A DNA stretch of 43,448 nucleotides from Corynebacterium sp. (lineage in GTDB: Bacteria > Actinomycetota > Actinomycetes > Mycobacteriales > Mycobacteriaceae): NCBI RefSeq assembly GCF_022712275.1, contig NZ_JALAGU010000041.1:1-43448 (forward strand). Reading direction: 5' to 3'. The translations under genes and the position numbers were made by a program. Below the pieces are notes generated by a model that worked only from the letters and a program-made list of their open reading frames with translations, was not told the DNA's origin and made no database searches. This document shows, piece after piece, positions 40,003 through 43,448 of this stretch; the stretch's first letter is position 1, and every line of letters starts with the position of its first letter.

Positions 40003-41152
40003 CCTCCGACAGTGTGGACTGCACCTCGACGGTGAGTGTGTGCTCCGGGTCTGAGTCGTCGGCCTTGTCCTCCGTGCCGGAGGGGATGACGGTTCCGTCC
40101 AGCTGTTCGCAGTCCACGTCACTGGCCGCCACCTCGGCACAGTCCACCCGCAGCAGGTAGGACGACCCGTCGGTCTCGGTGGGGACCACGACATCGACAC
40201 TGCTCAACCGACTGTCGACGATGACCCGGGCGTCCTCCCGGTCGGTCGGGAAGTCCAGGTCCCGCAGGTCGACGTCGACGTCGGCGAACAGGGCCTTCAC
40301 CGTGCGGTCCTGTTCCAGGGACTGCACCGTGACCGTCGAGCCGGTGAACCGACGCGTGCTCGTGGTGTCCGTGTCCTCGTTCTTGACATGGCCACCGCCG
40401 AATCCGAGCACGGCGACCAGGGCGACGAAGGCCAGCACCAGTGCCAGCAGCACGCCGAGGAGAACACCCCCGAGTCGACGCCAGGCGCTGCGACGGGGTC
40501 GGGTCGGCGGGGTGGGCTCCGGCGGTTCCGGCAGGTCCCAGGCGAAGGGGGCGGTACCCAGCGGATCCCAGGAGGGCGGGGTGGTGCGCGGCGGGGTGAA
40601 CCCCTCCGCCGGGGTCAGTGTCCCGAGATCGACGCCGCGGTAGGTGGCGTCCTGCCCGGAGGCGACAGCGGTGGTGAGCCCCGAGGGTGGAACGGGCAGG
40701 CGCTGGTGCAGCAGCCACCACACCACCGCGGTGACGACCACGCCGCCGACGACACCGCCGAGGGTGACGCCGCTGCTGCCGAATCCGCCGAGGACCAGCA
40801 GGATGATGCCGACGACCAGGGTGCGCACTCCGACCTCGCGGTCGGGGGTGTAGCGCGGGTCGCGTTCGTTCTTCAGCAGCACCTCCGCCGGGGACAGCGG
40901 CACGCCGTAGCGCGGCATGACCAGCAGGGCCACCAGGTAGAACCACAGGCCCAGACCACCGAGGGTGACGCTGAGGCCGACCACCAGGCGGACCAGGGTC
41001 GGCGAGACCTGGTAGCGGACCGCGATGCCCTCACACACACCGAAGAACCAGGTGTTCGGGGACTGGGAGCGGGGAAGTCTGACCGGCCGGGTCCTCCACA
41101 TCCGGCGGGCCTGGGTCTCGAAGTTCTGTGTCTTGTCGTCTGACGTGTCCAT
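39974..41152 (-). CDS. esrI: PspC-domain membrane protein, EsrI-like
   Basis: A 392-residue membrane protein. It has an N-terminal PspC domain (about 25-80, WFFGVCEGIAVRYQVSPTLVRLVVG), two more transmembrane spans, a Pro/Thr-rich linker and a final span (LGGVLLGVLLALVLAFVALVAVLGF) before an acidic exterior C-terminal domain. Start: the ATG at 41152 with AGGA eight bases upstream. It is divergent from a PspC-containing kinase gene. In Corynebacterium glutamicum the inhibitor EsrI, the kinase EsrS and the regulator EsrR form a three-component envelope-stress system with this gene order; assignment rests on layout and domains. Confidence 0.7.
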   Translation of the reverse strand: MDTSDDKTQNFETQARRMWRTRPVRLPRSQSPNTWFFGVCEGIAVRYQVSPTLVRLVVGLSVTLGGLGLWFYLVALLVMPRYGVPLSPAEVLLKNERDPRYTPDREVGVRTLVVGIILLVLGGFGSSGVTLGGVVGGVVVTAVVWWLLHQRLPVPPSGLTTAVASGQDATYRGVDLGTLTPAEGFTPPRTTPPSWDPLGTAPFAWDLPEPPEPTPPTRPRRSAWRRLGGVLLGVLLALVLAFVALVAVLGFGGGHVKNEDTDTTSTRRFTGSTVTVQSLEQDRTVKALFADVDVDLRDLDFPTDREDARVIVDSRLSSVDVVVPTETDGSSYLLRVDCAEVAASDVDCEQLDGTVIPSGTEDKADDSDPEHTLTVEVQSTLSEVRMRQRQAG

Positions 41153-41225
41153 GTGTCCCATCCTGCGTCCGGCACCTACTCCACCACATCGGGGAGCACC
41201 CTGATTCCTCACCCGGAAACCGCTC

Positions 41226-41241
41226 TCAGGGTGGTCCCTGA
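41226..41241. promoter_or_regulatory. TCAGGG-N4-CCCTGA palindrome between esrI-like and esrS-like genes
   Basis: A perfect 6-bp inverted repeat with centre TGGT, 36 bases before the kinase start. An isolated CCCTGA half-site lies at 41199-41204. It is a candidate binding site for the response regulator encoded downstream. Confidence 0.5.
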
Positions 41242-41276
41242 TGTGCTGCGGGTGCTCGGCTGGCACTCTGGAGTCC

Positions 41277-42530
41277 ATGACCACCACCAGTGTGCCTGAA
41301 CGACAGGCTCCCCCGGCACCTGAACTGATCCGGGTGCGGGAGGGACGCGTCCTGTCCGGTGTCTGCGCGGGGCTGGGTGCGCATCTCGGCGTCGCCGCGA
41401 CGACCGTGCGCCTCGTCTTCGTCGTCTCCTGCCTCGCCGTGGGCATCGGTGCGGTCGCCTACGTGGCACTGCGCGTCCTCACGCGGCAGGTGCCCACCGT
41501 CGCCGAGGCCACGAATCCGCTGTCGGCCGGACGCGCCGCCGCGGTGACCCGGCCGACCCGGGCGATCGACCGGCTGATGGTCCCGCTGGCTCTGGTGCTG
41601 TGCGTGGTGGGTGTGGGGTTCTCGGTGACCGTCGGCGTGACCACCATCCTGGTGCTCGGTGGCGGAGTGATGGTGTGGCGGACCTTCGGGCCGGACCAGC
41701 TGTCCATACCTACGCGCACCGCCGGTCGGACAGCGGCACGCTCCCCTGGTGCCGCACAGTGGACGGGCATGCTCGGCGGGCTGCTGCTCATCACCGCCGG
41801 CCTGGGATTCTGGGCGTGGCGCACCTGGGGTGGTGCTGGGTCGGGGTCGTTCTTCCCGGCCCTCATCGCCGCGGTGATCCTGGTGGTCGGTGTTCTCATC
41901 GTGCTCATCCCGCTGTGGCTGAAACTGTGGAGTACCGCTGACGCCGCAGCCCGGGACCGGGCGGCGACGGAGGAGCGGGCGCGGATCGCGGCGCGGATCC
42001 ACGACTCGGTGCTGCAGACACTCACTGTGATCCAGCGGCAGTCGGATCAACCGGAGATCGCGAAACTCGCGCGCACCCAGGAACGGCAGCTGCGGCAATG
42101 GCTGTTCGGGGCCGGGGAATCCGTCTCGACCGGCACACTGTTCGGCGGCCTGCGGGTCGCCTCGGGGGAGGTGGAGGACGTGTACGGCGTCCAGATCCGG
42201 CCGGTGACCGTAGGGGAGGATATCCCGGTCGACGATGCGCTGATGGCGCTGCTGCAGGCCGCACGGGAGTGCATGGTCAATGCGGCGAAGCACTCCGGTT
42301 GTGACGAGGTCAATGTCTACTGCGAAGTCGGGGCCGGACGGGTCGAGGTCTTCGTCCGTGACCGTGGCTGTGGCTTCGATCCGGAGGCGGTCCCGGCGGA
42401 CCGGCACGGACTGCGGGGCTCCGTGATCGGTCGGATGCGCGACGTAGGCGGCAGAGTCGCCGTGGATTCCGGTAGTTTCGGCACCGAGGTCACCCTGGGC
42501 CTCGACATTCCTTCGGAGGAGGACCAGTGA
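41277..42530 (+). CDS. esrS: sensor histidine kinase with PspC domain, EsrS-like
   Basis: A 417-residue kinase. It has an N-terminal PspC domain (about 17-75, REGRVLSGVCAGLGAHLGVAATTVRLVFV), further membrane helices (about 100-130 and 165-215), a HisKA_3 dimerisation domain with phospho-acceptor His242 (ARIAARIHDSVLQTLTVI) and an ATPase domain (ECMVNAAKHSG, DRGCGFDP, HGLRGSVIGRM). ATG at 41277 has GGAG unusually close (three bases). The stop overlaps the regulator GTG. It probably senses envelope stress and is held off by the divergent EsrI-like protein. Confidence 0.8.
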   Translation: MTTTSVPERQAPPAPELIRVREGRVLSGVCAGLGAHLGVAATTVRLVFVVSCLAVGIGAVAYVALRVLTRQVPTVAEATNPLSAGRAAAVTRPTRAIDRLMVPLALVLCVVGVGFSVTVGVTTILVLGGGVMVWRTFGPDQLSIPTRTAGRTAARSPGAAQWTGMLGGLLLITAGLGFWAWRTWGGAGSGSFFPALIAAVILVVGVLIVLIPLWLKLWSTADAAARDRAATEERARIAARIHDSVLQTLTVIQRQSDQPEIAKLARTQERQLRQWLFGAGESVSTGTLFGGLRVASGEVEDVYGVQIRPVTVGEDIPVDDALMALLQAARECMVNAAKHSGCDEVNVYCEVGAGRVEVFVRDRGCGFDPEAVPADRHGLRGSVIGRMRDVGGRVAVDSGSFGTEVTLGLDIPSEEDQ

Positions 42531-43246
42531 CCGCACGGGACGCAGTGACCACCGTCTACCTGGTCGACGACCATGCGATCGTCCGGTCGGGAGTCCGCGC
42601 AGAGCTTGAGGCTGTCCCCGACATCACCGTGGTCGGGGACGCCGGCTCCGTCTCCGACGCTGTGGCCGGGATCCGCTCTGCCGACCCGGACGTGGTCCTT
42701 CTCGATGTACACATGCCTGACGGTGGTGGGCTGGCGGTGCTGACGAGTCTGCTCGCTGACTCTCCCGAGAGGCCACGGTTCCTGGGGTTGAGTGTCTCCG
42801 ACGATCCGGTGGACGTGATAGCACTCATCCGCGGTGGGGCCCGGGGGTACGTGACCAAGAGCATCGCCATCGCCGAGCTGGCGGACGCGGTACGACGGGT
42901 CGGCGACGGGGACGCCGTCTTCTCGCCCAGGCTCGCCGGCTATGTACTCGATGCCTTTGCCGCGGGTGGAAGTGCCGGGGGCGGCAGCAACGGCACTGCC
43001 GTTGCTCCCCCGGACAGCGGCTCCCCCGTCGAGGACGCCGAGTCTGCGCTGATCGACGATCTCACTGCGCGCGAGGTGGAGGTCATGCGACTGCTTGCCC
43101 GTGGCTACACCTACCGGGAGATGGCGGAGCGTCTCTTCATCTCGGTGAAGACGGTCGAGACCCATGTCTCCCACGTCCTGCGCAAGACCCAGCAGACGAA
43201 CCGTCATCAGCTGTCCCGGTGGGTCTCCGACAACCGGCTGGGGTGA
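42527..43246 (+). CDS. esrR: LuxR/NarL family response regulator, EsrR-like
   Basis: A 239-residue regulator. The receiver domain has Asp14-Asp15 (YLVDDHAIVRSGV), phospho-acceptor Asp60 (VVLLDVHMPDGGG) and Lys in YVTKS. A Gly/Ser-rich linker leads to a LuxR-type helix-turn-helix (about 178-235, LTAREVEVMRLLARGYTYREMAERLFISVKTVETHVSHVL). GTG start within the kinase stop (GTGA). It is the partner of the upstream kinase. Confidence 0.83.
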   Translation: MTARDAVTTVYLVDDHAIVRSGVRAELEAVPDITVVGDAGSVSDAVAGIRSADPDVVLLDVHMPDGGGLAVLTSLLADSPERPRFLGLSVSDDPVDVIALIRGGARGYVTKSIAIAELADAVRRVGDGDAVFSPRLAGYVLDAFAAGGSAGGGSNGTAVAPPDSGSPVEDAESALIDDLTAREVEVMRLLARGYTYREMAERLFISVKTVETHVSHVLRKTQQTNRHQLSRWVSDNRLG

Positions 43247-43297
43247 GACGGCCAGAGACCATCCGACCGGTCACGTCAACTGTCCGCCTATACAGAA

Positions 43298-43339
43298 GAG
43301 GAGTGGGAGAACAATCCGAAGATCGTTCTCCCACTCCTC
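43298..43339. terminator. long bidirectional terminator hairpin after the rRNA operon and esrR
   Basis: A 15-bp perfect stem (arms 43298-43312 and 43325-43339) with a 12-base loop. It lies 51 bases after the esrR stop and 13 bases beyond the 5S 3' end, so it can stop transcription from both sides. Confidence 0.8.
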
Positions 43340-43352
43340 AATATCACGATGA

Positions 43353-43448
43353 ATGCCGGCGGCGTCCTACTCTCCCACACCCTCCCAGGTGCAGTACCAT
43401 CGGCGCAGGCAGGCTTAGCTTCCGGGTTCGGAAAGGGACCGGGCGTGA
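43353..43448 (-). rRNA. rrf: 5S ribosomal RNA (3' part; 5' end beyond the window)
   Basis: Read on the minus strand, the sequence has the conserved 5S core CCCGGTCCC ... TTCCGAACCCGGAAGCTAAG, GCGCCGATGGTACTGC and the 3' end GGGAGAGTAGGACGCCGCCGG. About the first 20 nucleotides are cut off by the window edge. This is the distal end of an rRNA operon transcribed leftwards. Confidence 0.93.

Noticed and set aside
1..43448. CRISPR arrays, tRNA genes, riboswitches, prophage or transposase genes
   Set aside because: By eye, no regularly spaced long repeats, tRNA-like cloverleaf cores, known riboswitch cores or transposase/integrase motifs were recognised. A covariance-model search would be needed to exclude small RNAs.

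Overview
The window looks like a chromosomal segment of a high-GC actinobacterium, most probably a Corynebacterium of the high-GC group. The evidence is family content and local synteny: a citA-citB two-component system beside a CitMHS citrate transporter, an esrI/esrS/esrR-like envelope-stress module, an AecD-type C-S lyase, FadB2, a BCCT transporter and a DUF222/HNH protein. About a dozen genes have a TANNNT -10 hexamer only 6-8 nt before the start codon, the pattern of leaderless mRNAs that is common in this order. No organism name can be read from the sequence itself.

Layout. 1-13.8 kb is mixed housekeeping: C-S lyase plus ABC exporter, CsbD, FadB2, BCCT transporter, secreted chymotrypsin-like protease, DUF1990 protein, 2-hydroxyacid dehydrogenase, small envelope proteins, a short CoA-transferase, an MDR oxidoreductase, a second 3-hydroxyacyl-CoA dehydrogenase and a lamin-tail lipoprotein. 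13.8-18.3 kb is an amine/amino-acid oxidation operon: TetR regulator, ornithine-cyclodeaminase-like protein, FAD amine oxidase, APC permease. 18.3-20.9 kb is a decay zone with three broken genes (AlkD-like, sarcosine-oxidase-like, secreted protein) around one intact lipoprotein, followed by an intact DUF222/HNH gene. 22.3-26.2 kb is citB-citA divergent from citH, with a four-copy TGCGCA array between them. 26.2-28.9 kb holds two tandem ammonium transporters.

29-40 kb is the most interesting part. It has two complete sets of a three-component haem-dependent N-demethylase (DUF3445 haem subunit, FMN/NAD/2Fe-2S reductase, small Cys-rich DmmA-like protein). With them are a cupin, a second ornithine-cyclodeaminase-like protein, an M20 allantoate/carbamoyl-amino-acid amidohydrolase, a second FAD amine oxidase, an XRE-cupin regulator and a class-I glutamine amidotransferase-like gamma-glutamyl hydrolase. 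The likely logic is oxidative removal of N-methyl or N-alkyl groups, deamination or amide hydrolysis of the product, and ammonium handling through the neighbouring Amt proteins. The substrate is not determined by the sequence. Several promoters here, including that of the first amt gene, share a TTNAA-N6-GAAAC motif resembling actinobacterial GlnR boxes. This suggests the amt genes and the demethylation cluster form one nitrogen-linked regulon.

40-43.2 kb is the esrI-esrS-esrR-like module. The window ends in the 3' part of a 5S rRNA gene on the minus strand, separated from esrR by a long bidirectional terminator. No gene-free stretch longer than about 200 bases was seen. No insertion sequence, CRISPR array or tRNA was recognised.
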